A stretch of 64,000 nucleotides of DNA from Anthoceros angustus. Its lineage: Eukaryota; Streptophyta; Anthocerotopsida; Anthocerotales; Anthocerotaceae. Below, piece by piece: positions 11,159 to 21,746 of the stretch. The DNA is taken from positions 992,001 to 1,056,000 of the forward strand of contig VJWM01000107.1 in assembly GCA_010909165.1 (NCBI GenBank), read 5' to 3'. A program made the translations under genes and the position numbers. Within the stretch, counting starts at the first letter, position 1. Each line of letters opens with the position of its first letter. Below the pieces are notes generated by a model. That model had not been told where the DNA came from. It was given only the letters and a program-made list of their open reading frames with translations, and ran no database searches.

Positions 11159-13326
11159 CTCTGATGACCGAGGTAAGTACCAAATCTAGGCACGAGGCCT
11201 AAGGAAGGCTGAAGAGGATATCGATGCTAACGCAGATTGAATACGCAAGACGGAAAATGGAACAGGATGCTAACCCATATATAGGCAAGAGGGAACTAAG
11301 ATACAAGAGGATACATAAATTGGTGTGTACGACCCTGCATATATAGTATCGACTTTACATATTCTCGGAAATCATTAACTCGGGCCTTGGGGGATGTGGA
11401 GATTGCTGGAACTTGGGGGCAACTGTACATGTTACGAGATGACGGGATGAAGCCATCAGTGCGATTGTGATTGGTTGCCCCGGCCTCAAAGCCTTGAATT
11501 AGAACAATCTGAATGTCCTCATAGCTATGCATCTCTGGAAACTTATGGTGAACAAGGGAGCAAGCTTTGAGATCGGAAATTATATGACATGACTCACGCA
11601 GCTTTGGCGCATCCTTCCCAATGGAAGTGCTCCTTGACTTTGGCATATGTCTTGTCAATGCCCTGGTGACCCGAAATGGGTGAATCATGCATGTCATGCA
11701 GGATGGCCTGTTCACCTCAAGTGTTGAAGGGATGACCGTCTCCTTCGATACACACAAATCACGGAGGGAATCGCTAGGTAAGTCTTTGTAGGGACCCCTG
11801 TCTGTCACATCGTCAATACTGTATCTGATTAACAAGAGGCCCAGGTCATGGGGAATTCCATCCGGACTAACTAGATTGTTTGGGACTGCATTCTCATGAG
11901 GGTGCAGGCACGCCGACTCAAGGCATCTGCAACCACATTAGTTGAGCCTGACACATACTGGATCTCCAGGTGGTAGTCTGAGCCGCCATTCATCGCCGAG
12001 CATTCAAGTTGGTGAGAAGAAATCTTTGCGAGGGTGGTGACATGTGTGACACACCACTTTCTGTCCCAGGAGGTAATGTCGCCATACTTTCAGGGCATGT
12101 GTAATGGCCGCATTTCCTTATCATGTATCGGATAGTTTAGTGTCCTTGCACCTCCTCAATGTGAACTCTTGATCAACGAGCCCATCCAACCGCTTATGCC
12201 TCTCGGCATGTGGCAATTCACCGATCTCCCTCTTCCTCTTTTGGTTCGCCATATCCGCCAACGACAACGTCCGCCTCGAGCCTCTCTTGACTCTTAGTGG
12301 CAACACTTCAAGTCCATAACTAGCCCGGCCTCCGGATCCCTACACTTCCTCTTTGCCATTAGTGGCAACTCGATGGCAGTGAAGTACCAAATCTAGGCAC
12401 GAGGCCTAAGGAAGGTCAAGAGGATATCGATGCTAACGCAGATTGAATACGCAAGGCGGAAAATGGAGCAGGATGCTAACCCATATATAGGCAAGAGGGA
12501 ACTAAGATACAAGAGGATACATAAATTGGTGTGTGCATATATAGTATCGACTTTACATATTCTAAATCATTAACTTTCGGGCCTTGGGGATGTGGAGATT
12601 GGTCGGAACTTGGGGCAAACATGTTACATATTACGAGATGACGGGATGAAGCCATCAGTCACATTGTGATTGGTTGCCCGGCCTCAAAGCCTTGAATTAG
12701 AACAATCAATGTCCTCATAGCTATGCATCTCAAAACTTATGGTGAACAAGGGAGCAAGCTTTGAGATCTATATCTGACTCACATGGCTAGCGCATCCTTC
12801 CCAATGGAAGTGCTCCTTGACTTTGGCATATGTCTTGTCAATGCCCTGGTGACCCGAAATGGGTGAATCATGCATGTCATGCAGGATGGCCTGTTTCACC
12901 TCCGTGAGCTGTGAAGGGATGACCAGTCTCCCCTTTCGATACACACAACCGTCCTGGAGGGAATACTGCTAGGTAAGTGCTGTAGGGACCCCTGTCTGTG
13001 CATCTGTCAATAGCTGTCTGTACAGTTGCAACAAGACTGGGTCATGGGGAATTCCATCCCGGACTAACTAGATTGTTTGGCGCATTCTCAGAGGGTGCGT
13101 CACGCCCGACTCAAGGCATCTGCAACCACATTAGTTGAGCCGACACATACCGGATCTCCAGTGGTAGTCGCGAGCTTGACCATCGTCATGCCGAGCATTC
13201 AAGTTGAGAGAGAAGAATCGCGGTGGTGACATGTGTGACACACCACTTCTGTCGAGAGGTAATGTCGCCATACTTTCGTGGCATGTGTAATGGCCAGCAT
13301 TTCCTTATCATGTCGGATAGTTTAGC
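10920..13326. repeat. Head-to-tail duplication spanning RING-gene 5' end and gypsy fragment, period ~1.2 kb
   Basis: TCCTTGCACCTCCTCAATGT at 10920 restarts at 12143. Copy 2 ends where TCCTTGCA occurs a third time at 13327, now followed by gypsy sequence. The periods are 1223 and 1184 bases. The 8-base word TCCTTGCA is shared by all three boundaries. The unit contains 239 bases of the coiled-coil gene, ~415 bases of non-coding DNA and the zinc-binding/RNase H junction of gypsy-2. Confidence 0.85.
11159..11575. other. Non-coding segment between RING gene and gypsy-2 fragment
   Basis: It carries no recognised gene. It lies upstream of the minus-strand RING gene and so may contain its promoter (TATATATAG-like word near 11339). 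It is present again at ~12370-12770 (tandem copy) and ~27760-28115 (dispersed copy), where homology stops just after GAGCAAGCTTTGAGATC. Confidence 0.5.
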
Positions 13327-13448
13327 TCCTTGCAACCCCTTTCGTGGCGATTGCCCTCCCTTCTTTGGGACAAAGCCTCCCTATGGCATATCCGATGCAT
13401 CCTGTGGATGGTGTATGGCATGTGAGGATGCCACCGGCGATCGGAGCC
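11576..13448 (-). pseudogene. gypsy-2 RNase H and integrase N-terminal zinc-binding region (two copies)
   Basis: On the minus strand, the region near 11720-11590 (and again ~12920-12790) encodes the integrase H2C2-type start: HDMHDSPISGHQG followed by a D-K-T-Y-A-K-V-K phrase, which precedes the catalytic core in gypsy integrases. Upstream (11960-11880 and ~13150-13090) is a VVADALSR-like phrase at the RNase H/integrase boundary. HDKEM, then an A-M-K-V-W-R-H-Y phrase, is readable near 13325-13250. QDASD at ~13410-13396 matches the RNase H T-D-A-S-D signature. The integrase catalytic core was not found. All parts are frameshifted. Confidence 0.7.
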
Positions 13449-13737
13449 GAGCCAAGGGGCCGTGCTCAAAAGTTGCTGACGGCCTCGGCTCAAGGATCGT
13501 ATGGCGACCCATGATGGTGGAAAGAGGAGAGGAGGAGGCAAGTGTAACTCTCTCATTGAGATGAGGCTTGGAGGGTATTTATACCCTCCGCTCCTAGGAA
13601 GCTCCACAAGAAGCCCCTAGGAAGGAGCACAAGAAGCTTCCTAGTGATTAGCTTCACCTAAACTAATGATACTTAATCGACACCTAACTTAGACTAAGTG
13701 TATTAGTCTAAGTACATTGAGCTTTAATACCCTTACA
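13449..13737 (-). repeat. copia-1 3' LTR
   Basis: It matches 19962-20230 over most of its length (for example ACTCTCTCATTGAGATGAGG, TATTTATACCCTCC, CACAAGAAGCCCCTAGGAAG). The inner end CCCTTACA at 13737 is exact. The outer start is approximate, since the copies diverge near GAGCCAAGG against TGGACCAAGG. On the minus strand it begins TGTAAGGGTATT, directly preceded by a polypurine tract. Confidence 0.8.
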
Positions 13738-13755
13738 ACCTCCCACTTAAAGGCC
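13738..13755 (-). other. copia-1 polypurine tract
   Basis: On the minus strand the bases before the LTR read CTTTAAGTGGGAGGT, a purine-rich plus-strand priming site abutting the TGTAAGGG start of the 3' LTR. Confidence 0.7.
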
Positions 13756-16430
13756 AATTTACCTTCGTAGAAGAATGGACTACCTCATGCCCATCGATGT
13801 CCGAGCTTGTGCAAATTGCTCGTAGAGTCCCTTGGTAAGAATATCTGCGGGGTTCGGTGTGAACCTTGACAAGTTGTACCCTCTTGTCATCCAACACCTC
13901 TCGAATGAAGTGATACTTCACATCCACATGTTTAGTCTTAGCATGAAACACTGGATTCTTTGCCAATTGGATAGCACTGGCTATCACAATGCAACAAGCG
14001 ACTCAACCTTGATCCCCAAGTCTCCCACTAAGCAGCAAGCCATATGGCTTCCTTGCAAGCCTCGATTCTTTGCAACATACTCGGCCTCTGTGGTAGATAG
14101 CGTAATGCACGCAAACGAGATCGCCATGAGATCGCCCTCCAAAGGCACGTGAAGACATAACGATGTGGACCTCCTTTTGTCCATATCCCGCATAATCATC
14201 ATGTACCCAACCACATGCATCTTCACTACCAAAACATATGCACAAAGCTTTTGTACCATTCGGATACCTCATAACTCCTTTTCGCCTCCCAATGCTTCTT
14301 GCGGGGTTTGACATAAACACGCTAACCACTCCGCAAAGGCAATGTCGGGGCGTGTAGCAATCATTGCATACATCAAACTCCCTACGGTGATGAGTATGGG
14401 ACCTTCTCCATTTCGACTTTGTCCTCCTCGAGCTTGGGCAATCCGGCAGAAAGTTTCACATATGGAGGCAATGGGTACCCAATGGCTTCCCTTCTCCATG
14501 TTGAAGCGTTGAAGCACCACGTTAATGTATTGCGAGACAAATAAAGCGACGCTTATGTCATTACGAATCGCATGCCAAGTATATGGCTCGCCTCTCCCAA
14601 GTCTGTCATTTCAAAGTGAGCATTCAACTTTGACTTCAACGAAATCTCATCGATCTGTTCCAATTAGCATATCATCCACATAGAGGATCAAAATGAGCAA
14701 GCTTTGATCCTTAGCTTGCTTTATAGAGGCAATGATCCTCATCGCTTCGTTTGTAGCCTTGAGAAAGCATAAATGAGTGGAACTTGTGATACCACTCTCT
14801 GGTGCTGTTTCAAACCATAAAGGCTCTTCCTCAACACTGCACGATGCTCTTTGCCCTTCTCAACAAAACCTTTGGTTCTTTGCATGTAGACGTCCTCTTG
14901 AAGGTCACCATGCAAGAATGCCGTCTTGACATCCATCATACAAGTTCCATATCATTCCCGCAACCAAAGCAAGAACACATCGCAAAGTTGTCATTTTGAC
15001 TACCGGTGAGAAAATCTCATCAAAGTCAATGCCTGGTTGTTGCTTGAAACCCTTAGCAACCAATCGTGCCTTGTACTTTGGTTTGCCATCAAGCGGTATG
15101 ACCTTCATCTTGTACACCCATTTGCGGTAGTGCCTTCTTATCCTAAACAGCAACCAACTCCCAAGTTTGGTTCTTATGCAATTCATTGCATGGCCTTCTC
15201 CCACTTCTCTTTGTTACTCATTGACATGGCCTCTTTGTAAGAAGAGGGTTCCCCACAATCTGTCGGTAACATAATCCGAGATGGATCATACATCGAGGTC
15301 GTGTAATCTGCGACCTCGACCCACGAGCACCTCTATAGGTGCTTGTTCGACTCTTGGTTCATCTACGGTGGAGGAATGTGCTCTGCACATTACCACGGTT
15401 ATCAACGCCCATGATGATCATGTCCATCTTCTTGGAAGATCACCCTTCGCACCTCCACGGTTGGAGTAGGCTTCCTGTGCATCTTGTTCTCATTGAAGAA
15501 CACGTCGTTAGTCTGAACAACCTTTCTAGCTTGGATCCCACAAAGCGGTATCCCATCTCACGGAATCACCATAGCCAAGAAAAATACATTTCTTGGACTT
15601 AGGTGCCAACTTGTCCCGAAACTCTTTTGGAACATGGCGGTATGCCTCACGGCCAAACACTCGCAGATGCTTGTAGGATGGTTTCTTTCGGACCATAGCT
15701 CCTCTGGAACTGCTCATCAATGACCTTATTAGGAGATCATTAATAAGATGAATGAGATGCTTACGCCCAAAACCCATTAGGCAATCGAGTTTGACAACAA
15801 ACTCGCATCCTCTCGAATGGTTACATTCATCCGCTCACACCATTTTGTGGAGGAGTATCTGGTGATCAATTCTCTTTTGATTCCTTGGAATCACAGAATG
15901 ACGAAAGCTTTGAAACATACTCTCCACCATTATCGTCCTTAGACACTTCAATCGGTGGATGATTCTCTACAAGGGTGACAAATTTACGAAACCGTCGAAC
16001 TTCATCCTTTTTCCTCAAAGGATAAACCCACACCTTGCGTGAGAAATCATCTATGAAAGTGACAAAATAGGAGGCACCGCCTAATGATGCGATGCATAGG
16101 TCCACATACATCACGTGAACCAACTCAAGAGGTTTACTCCTACTTTTACCTCTTGTTCGATGTGATGATTTTGTCATTTCCCATATAAAGTGCTCACACA
16201 TCGAGATCGAGAAGTTAAACAGGATATAACGAGCGAGATAAAACCTTCATTCCCTTGAGACATATGTCCTAAGCAATGCCACAAGGAAACATTTGGTCTG
16301 TCACGATCACATGATCTTTGGATGTTTACAAGTGAGTACAAAGTGCCACACTTGATCCACGAGCTAACACAAGAGAACCTTTGGAGATCTTCCAAGAGTG
16401 ATCCCCAAAACCGGTGGTAACGGCGTCATG
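13745..16430 (-). pseudogene. copia-1 Pol: integrase, reverse transcriptase, RNase H
   Basis: This copies the element RNA to DNA and integrates it. Readable minus-strand signatures include: a GAG-pre-integrase segment with LWHCLGHMS (~16300-16250); integrase core VTFIDDFSRKVWVYPLRKKD (~16070-16010); the post-core KCIFLGYGD phrase (~15595-15570); RT MMDVKTAFLHGDLQEDVYM (~14940-14885), KSLYGLKQ (~14830-14805) and the catalytic LYVDDMLIGTD with YVDD at 14682-14671; RNase H STTEAEYVA (~14105-14080) and KTKHVDVKYHFIREVL (~13945-13900) near the C-terminus. More than five frame changes are needed. The catalytic YVDD is intact, so the core may be younger than its frameshifts suggest. Confidence 0.85.
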
Positions 16431-16660
16431 CATCACGCCTAACGTCCTTGATGAATGAAGATCCGTTGTCAAACTTGAGTTGCACATCACCTCGCTGCGA
16501 TCGGCATGCATAGTTATTTCCAAGCCTAACGCATCCTTTCCTTGTAGCATCATACGTGCTAAACCACTCTCTATGAGGAGTAACATGGAAAGATGCACCA
16601 GAATCAATTATCCAATTGCAGAATAAATGACTATCCACTACTAATTGTGCAAGATTCAAG
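16431..16660 (-). pseudogene. copia-1 aspartic protease
   Basis: The minus frame 16659-16426 contains NWIIDSGASFHVTP with the catalytic D-S-G-A at 16605-16594, typical for the retropepsin of copia elements that releases Gag and Pol. A second copy lies at ~17640-17430 because of the tandem duplication. There the DSGA codons are destroyed by a small deletion (CACCAGAATC in copy 1 reads CACGAGTC in copy 2). Confidence 0.8.
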
Positions 16661-16695
16661 TAAGAAGAGATAAGGACATCTCCGTCCTCACGAGT

Positions 16696-16908
16696 TTAAC
16701 TCTTCCAACTTGAGAAGTCGCCTTCTTGTCGTCTGCTTCTTCTCTTTTCCTTGGTCCTTTTGAACTTCTCGCACTCTCTTTTGAAGTGACCCCTTTTGTG
16801 ACAATAGTGACACTCCACATTCTTATTACGACTACGAGATTTGCTACGAGAAAAGCTTCTCCGGTTGCTTCCCCTTGGAATCACGGAATGGCTGAAAGCT
16901 TTAAACAT
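16696..16908 (-). CDS. copia-1 Gag zinc knuckle
   Basis: The 70-codon minus frame holds VECHYCHKRGHFKRECEK, a CCHC knuckle (C-x2-C-x4-H-x4-C) that binds element RNA during particle assembly, followed by a K/R-rich stretch (FKRTKEKRRSRRQEG). It is repeated in the second tandem copy near 17805-17755. It lies directly upstream of the protease on the coding strand, as expected for copia. Confidence 0.8.
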   Translation of the reverse strand: MFKAFSHSVIPRGSNRRSFSRSKSRSRNKNVECHYCHKRGHFKRECEKFKRTKEKRRSRRQEGDFSSWKS

Positions 16909-17860
16909 ACTCCACCATTATCGTCCTTAGACACTTCAATCGGTGGATTCTCTACAAGGGTGACAAATTTACGAAACTCGAACTTCATCCTTTTTCCTCA
17001 AAGGATAAACCCACACCTTGCGTGAGAAATCATCTATGAAAGTGACAAAATAGGAGGCACCGCCTAATGATGCGGTAAGGCATAGGTCCACATACATCAC
17101 TGTGAACCAACTCAAGAGGTTTACTCCTACTTTTACCTCTTGTTCGATGTGATGATTTTGTCTGTTTCCCATATAAACAGTGCTCACACATCGAGAGATC
17201 AGAGAAGTTAAACAGGATATAACCAGACTGAGATAAAACCTTCATTCCCTTGAGACATATGTCCTAAGCAATGCCACAAGGAAACATTTGGTGCTCTGTC
17301 ACACGATCACATGATCTTTGGATGTTTACAGAAGTGAGTACAAAGTGCCACACTTGATCCACGAGCTAACACAAGAGAACCTTTGGAGATCTTCCAAGAG
17401 TGATCCCCAAAACCGGTGGTAAGATCATCTGTATCATGCTAACGTCCTTGACATGAATGAAGATCCGTTGTCAAACTTGAGTTGCACATCACCTCGCTGC
17501 GATCGCATGCGTAGTTATTTCCAAGCCTAACGCATCCTTTCCTTGTAGCATCATACGTGCTAAACCACTCTATGAGGAGTAACATGGAAAGATGCACGAG
17601 TCAATTATCCAATTGCAGAATAAATGACTATCCACTTGTGCGGATTCAAGTAAGAAGAGATAAGGACATCTCCGTCCTCAGCAGTTTAACTCTTCCAACT
17701 GACAGTCGCCTTCTTGTCGTCTGCTTCTTCTCTTTTCCTTGGTCCTTTTGAACTTCTCACTCTCTTTTGAAGTGACCCCTTTTGTGACAATAGTGACACT
17801 CCACATTCTTATTACGAGATTTGCTACGAGAAAAGCTTCTGTCCGGTTGCTTCCCCTTCG

Positions 17861-18490
17861 CAGTGGACCTCCCTCTCACTATGAGGGCACTTTGGAACCT
17901 TTGGAAGGTTCCATGTTTTTCCTGTTCACCTCCTCAGTTAACAGGCTACCTTCTACATTTACAATGGTAAGACCACTAGGAGTACTCGAGTCTGCGAAGG
18001 TGTCCCAACTCTCGTAATGTGACCAACAAAACATAGCTCTCACGGAATCAGAATGTGATACCTTGAGATGAGATGGCTGAAAATGGTATTGAAATCATTC
18101 GGATGATCGGACATCCTCGTCCCTTCCTTCATCTTCAAGTCCACCAAGTTTCAACCAATACACGAAGCCGCACTTTGCTTCTCATCTGAGTCACACCACC
18201 CCATCCGTAACTCGTGGTCTTATCTTTCACATTGAAGTACACTTTTTGACAATGTTAGCATGATAGTAGATCTAGCAAGCTCATCCAGTCCGCCACTCAT
18301 CACATGTGTCATACTATACGGTTTGGCCTAACAACTTTATGGGCTTGATCCGCTCGCACTAGAACATTATACACTTGTTCTTTCCGAGCGGAAGTTAGTA
18401 CCATCTAACTTCTCGATATTGAACATGACGTTTTCGATGATGAAGACATCATGACTCAAAAATCGATCTGAGAGAAAACACTCGACTCGC
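17861..18490 (-). pseudogene. copia-1 Gag N-terminal region, degraded
   Basis: It lies upstream of the zinc knuckle on the coding strand, where Gag is expected. Fragments such as LVETWW (~18165-18140) and a STAKGK...RSHYE-type basic stretch on the opposite side can be read, but frames change every 30-60 bases. It was assigned mainly from position. Confidence 0.45.
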
Positions 18491-18639
18491 CTTGTCGGAA
18501 AAGTCAAAGAAGAAAATCACCGTGCGGCCCGTGTATTTTGCGTTATTTCCACCGATATTCGAATATTTCGGCAAATTTTACGCTTGTCGTGACGACCGCG
18601 CTGCGCTCGCGATGCTGGCAGCGTCACGGCGATCTTTGC

Positions 18640-19810
18640 GCTGCGGCTGCGGCTGCCAGCCACCCGCGCGCGCCACGCCGCGCCACCGCGCCAGCGCCAC
18701 CGCCGCGCCCGCAGCGCCGCCGCGCGCACGGCCACGCCACGCGCGCACGCGCGTCTGCAACCACGGCCGCGCCCGCCCAGCGCACCGCGCTGCAACCCAC
18801 AGCCGCGCCACCGGCGCACCGCGTGCCGCAGCCCGCAACCCGCGCCACCTTGGCGCTGCCGCCACGGCTGCAACCACAGCCGCGCTGCGCAGCGCCCGCG
18901 CCCGCGTGCAACGCCACGCGCCCGCCAGCGCCACCGCCCGTCTGCAGCCACACCACGCTGCGCAGCGGCGCACCGCTGCAGCCACGGCCGCGCCCGCGCG
19001 GCGCACCGCGCGCTGCAACCCACCAGCCGCGCGCACCGCGCACCGCGCGCGCACGCGGCCGCGCCACGCGGCGCACCGCGCTGCGCCACGGCCGCGCGCA
19101 CCGCGCCACGCGGCGCACAGCATGCAACGCTACCGCGCCACGCGGCGCACAGCTGGCAGCCCACGCGCCCGCGCCACGCGGCGCACCGCGCGCGCCGCCA
19201 CGGCCGCCAGCGGCGCCGCCGCGCGTGCAGCCGCGCCACGCCACGCGCGCACCGCGTGCTGCAGCCGGCCGCGCAGCAGCGCACCGCTGCGTGCAGCCCG
19301 GCCGCGCCACGCGCGCACCGCTGCGTGCAGCCACAGCCGCGCCCACAGCGCCGCGCCCGCAGCGCCGCGCCGCAGCGCCACCGCGCCCGCAGCCGCGCGC
19401 CCGCAGCGCCGCCGCGCCACGGCCGCGCGCCAGCGCCACCGCGCCACAGCCGCGCCACAGCCGCGCCACGGCCCGCGCCACCGCGCCACAGCCGCGCGCC
19501 CGCGCCACCGCCGCGCGCCACGCCGCGCCACCGCGCCACAGCCGCGCCACAGCCGCGCCTGCAGCCACGGCCGCGCGCTGCAGCCCGCAGCGCCGCGCGC
19601 TGCGCCACGCGCCCGCGCACCGCGCGCCACGCGGCGCCGCGCCACGCGGCGCGCGCCGCGCGGCGCCGCGCCCGCGCGGCGCCGCCGCGCGCCCGCGCGC
19701 GCGCGCCACGCGGCCGCGCGCTGCAGCCGCGCCACCGCGCGGCGCCGCGCGCCACGCGGCGCCGCGCCCGCGCCACCCGCGGCGCGCGTCCGCCGGCCTC
19801 CACGGCCAGG
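18640..19810. repeat. GC-saturated low-complexity block
   Basis: About 1.17 kb assembled from short words such as CGCGCCAC, GCGCACCGCGC, GCAGCC and GCGGCGC. T is nearly absent from the + strand and CpG is extremely dense. Because few stops can occur, every frame is long: a 481-codon + frame (18492-19937) and a 506-codon minus frame (20037-18517) overlap completely, with A/R/P/H-rich or A/R/G/W-rich content and no domain. It occupies the leader of copia-1 between Gag and 5' LTR. Confidence 0.9.
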
Positions 19811-19961
19811 CCTACATGACGGCGGCTACGTTGTGCCGAGCTTGCGGCTCGCCCGCTCACGGCTGCTGCGGCGTTCGCAGCCCTCGCGCGATGTGGATCA
19901 CCGCAAATTAACCGCGCTCGCCATCCACTGCAACTAGAAAATTCTAGCATCACAACACAAC

Positions 19962-20230
19962 TGGACCAAGGCTCGATGCGGTTGAAGGATCGATGTGGCA
20001 CCCATGATGGTGGAAAGAGGAGAGGAGGAGGAGGCAAGTAACTCTCTCATTGAGATGAGGCTTTGAGGTATTTATACCCTCCAGGCTCCCTAAGCTCCAC
20101 AAGAAGCCCCTAGGAAGGAGCATAAGAAGCTCCTAGTGATTAGCTTAAGTACAAACTAATGATACTTAACTGACACCTAACTTAGACTAAGTGTATTAGT
20201 CTAAGTACATTGGGCTTTAGTACCCTTACA
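19962..20230 (-). repeat. copia-1 5' LTR
   Basis: It is the partner of 13449-13737. The start TGGACCAAGG at 19962 and the end CCCTTACA at 20230 give TG...CA termini. The right flank resumes gypsy-2 RT sequence at once. No clear Met-tRNA primer site is seen in the bases to its left, where the GC-rich leader ends. Confidence 0.8.
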
Positions 20231-21240
20231 GGCTCCCAGCTGGATGGGCTTGTTTGTGGAATGCTTAAGGGCATCCGTCAGGGGTACAGCGATCCTGCTG
20301 AATCCCTTGATAAGGCGCCTGTAGAAGCCGGCCATACCCAGGAACCCTCTGAGCTGGGTTATGTCCTGTGGTAAGGGCCAGTTCGTCACTGCGCTGACCT
20401 TGCGTGTCAACCTTGATGCCCTCTGCACTGATCACATGGCCCAGGTATTCATCTCTCATGAAGACGCACTTGCTTCTCTTGGCTAACAGTTTGTTGGCTC
20501 GCAGCAAGTCCAACACCTTCCTAACCAGCTGGAGATGTGTTTCAGGGTCAGGGGTGTAGATGAGAATGTCATCTAGGAAGACTTCAACGCCATGTCCCAG
20601 CAAGGGCCGCAGCACTTCCTGCATGAGACACTGGAAGGTGGCAGGAGCATTGGTAAGACCAAACGGCATTACCCTGAATTCGAAATGTCCATGTCGAGTT
20701 CGAAAGGCTGTCTTGTGTTCATCTCCTGACCTAATTCGGATCTGGTGGAAACCAGATCTGAGATCAATCTTGATGAACAGCTTGGCTCCATGCAGCTGGT
20801 CGAGGATCTCGTCAATCCTTGGCATCTGGTAGACATTCCTCACGGTGGCTCGATTGAGCCCTCGATAATTTATGCACAGTCGCCATCCTCCATGTGGCTT
20901 GGCAACTAAGAGGACTGGAGCACCAAAGGGGGACAAAGAAGGTTGTACAAAACCTTTTTGTAAGAACTCATCGACCTGTTTCTTGATCTCCTCGTTTTCC
21001 ATTGTAGATGTCCTGTAGGGCTGGATACTAACCGGTTTGTGGCCTAGTAGCAGCTCAATGGCATGGTCCACGGGTCTTTGAGGGGGGAGCTCTGTGAGTT
21101 CAACAAACACGTCCTGGTACTCCCGGAGCAGTTCCTTCATAGACTGTGGTAACTGGTCCTCGTGGGCCTTGTCAGGCCCTTGACTCAAAAGGTTTCTAAG
21201 GAAGCACCTTCTTGAGCTTTGCTATATGTGAATCGCCCAT
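20231..21240 (-). CDS. gypsy-2 reverse transcriptase (longest intact retroelement ORF)
   Basis: The minus frame 21188-20265 (307 codons) is the best-preserved gene of the window. It reads through the RT palm and fingers: RPVDHAIELLLG, then KPVSIQPYR, the KGFVQPSLSPFGAPVLLV phrase, WRLCINYRGLN, FIKIDLRSGFHQIRI, the FRVMPFGLTNAPATFQCLM phrase, the catalytic VFLDDILIYT (FLDD at 20579-20568) and SKCVFM. Past a frame change near 20430 it resumes as LRGFLGMAGFYRRLIKGFS and IAVPLTDALKH, the RT thumb/connection. All catalytic aspartates are present (D of KIDL, DD of FLDD). It is followed on the coding strand by the insertion of copia-1. FLDD rather than YVDD and this wording are typical of Ty3/gypsy elements. 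Confidence 0.95.
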
Positions 21241-21399
21241 GGCGCTGTTGCTTTATTAAGCGAGACAACAAAGCTGTTGCTTGTCGAGGTATTGCTCTCG
21301 CATGACGAGAGGTCTTGTGGTCTTGCAAGAGGTGGATGATGTTCTTCTTCCAGTCTACCTCCAGCTGATCCGAGTGACTGGCTAACCAAGGCTTGCCTA

Positions 21400-21700
21400 T
21401 GATCAGGTCATGGCGGGCGAGGCATCACCCGCCTTGAGAACCTCCTTGAACCCACCTGGAAAGGTAAGCTCTGCTTTCGTCCACTGTTCTCTACTTGTCT
21501 CCTTCTCGCCTAGGGCTGTGATCACTGTGGAGACGACTGTGTCTGATCGAGCCAGCTCTTTCTACAGCTTTGACACATAATGATGACTGGCCCCAAAGTC
21601 AAGCAACCCTGTGGCCCGGACTCCGGCTAATGACACCTCAAGTTTGATAGGTATGTGAGCTAGCTAGCATGCAGCAACTGATCCGGGTTTACATGCAGGA
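21400..21700 (-). pseudogene. gypsy-2 aspartic protease with altered active-site triplet
   Basis: The minus strand near 21612-21575 reads a GLLDFGASHHYV phrase. Retropepsins normally have D-S/T-G-A; here the codons at 21600-21589 give D-F-G-A, so the residue after the catalytic aspartate is F. A C-to-T change in a TCT codon would explain it. It lies between gag and RT, as expected. The LDSGASHHY form is intact in gypsy-1 (43432-43443). Confidence 0.75.
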
Positions 21701-21746
21701 TCAAGGATGGCAGCAGCTAGAGTGGGTTCACTAACCTCTGTGAGGA

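Larger units (their letters stand above)
15883..17860. repeat. Head-to-tail duplication inside copia-1, period ~985 bp
   Basis: CCTTGGAATCACAGAATG at 15883 restarts at 16873 (CCTTGGAATCACGGAATG). Copy 2 ends at a CCTTCG word at 17855. The unit covers part of integrase, the protease and the zinc knuckle. The copies differ mainly by 1-5 base indels. Confidence 0.88.
13449..20230 (-). mobile_element. copia-1: Ty1/copia LTR retrotransposon inserted in gypsy-2
   Basis: The element sits between the RNase H (left) and RT C-terminus (right) of gypsy-2. Both ends carry related ~270-290 bp LTRs ending in CCCTTACA. The minus-strand order from the right is 5' LTR, an odd GC-saturated leader, gag with zinc knuckle, protease, integrase, RT, RNase H, polypurine tract, 3' LTR. 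The protease-integrase-RT-RNase H order is diagnostic for copia. A ~985 bp tandem duplication covers part of gag, protease and integrase. The target-site duplication could not be identified because the outer LTR starts are blurred. Confidence 0.85.

Noticed and set aside
13223-13564. 113-codon + strand ORF
   Set aside because: It is antisense to the RNase H region of gypsy-2 and runs into the copia-1 LTR; a shadow frame.
18492-20037. Longest ORFs of the window (481 codons +, 506 codons -)
   Set aside because: They overlap fully on opposite strands in T-poor, GC-saturated low-complexity DNA where stops cannot arise; no domain and only A/R/P/H or A/R/G/W residues.
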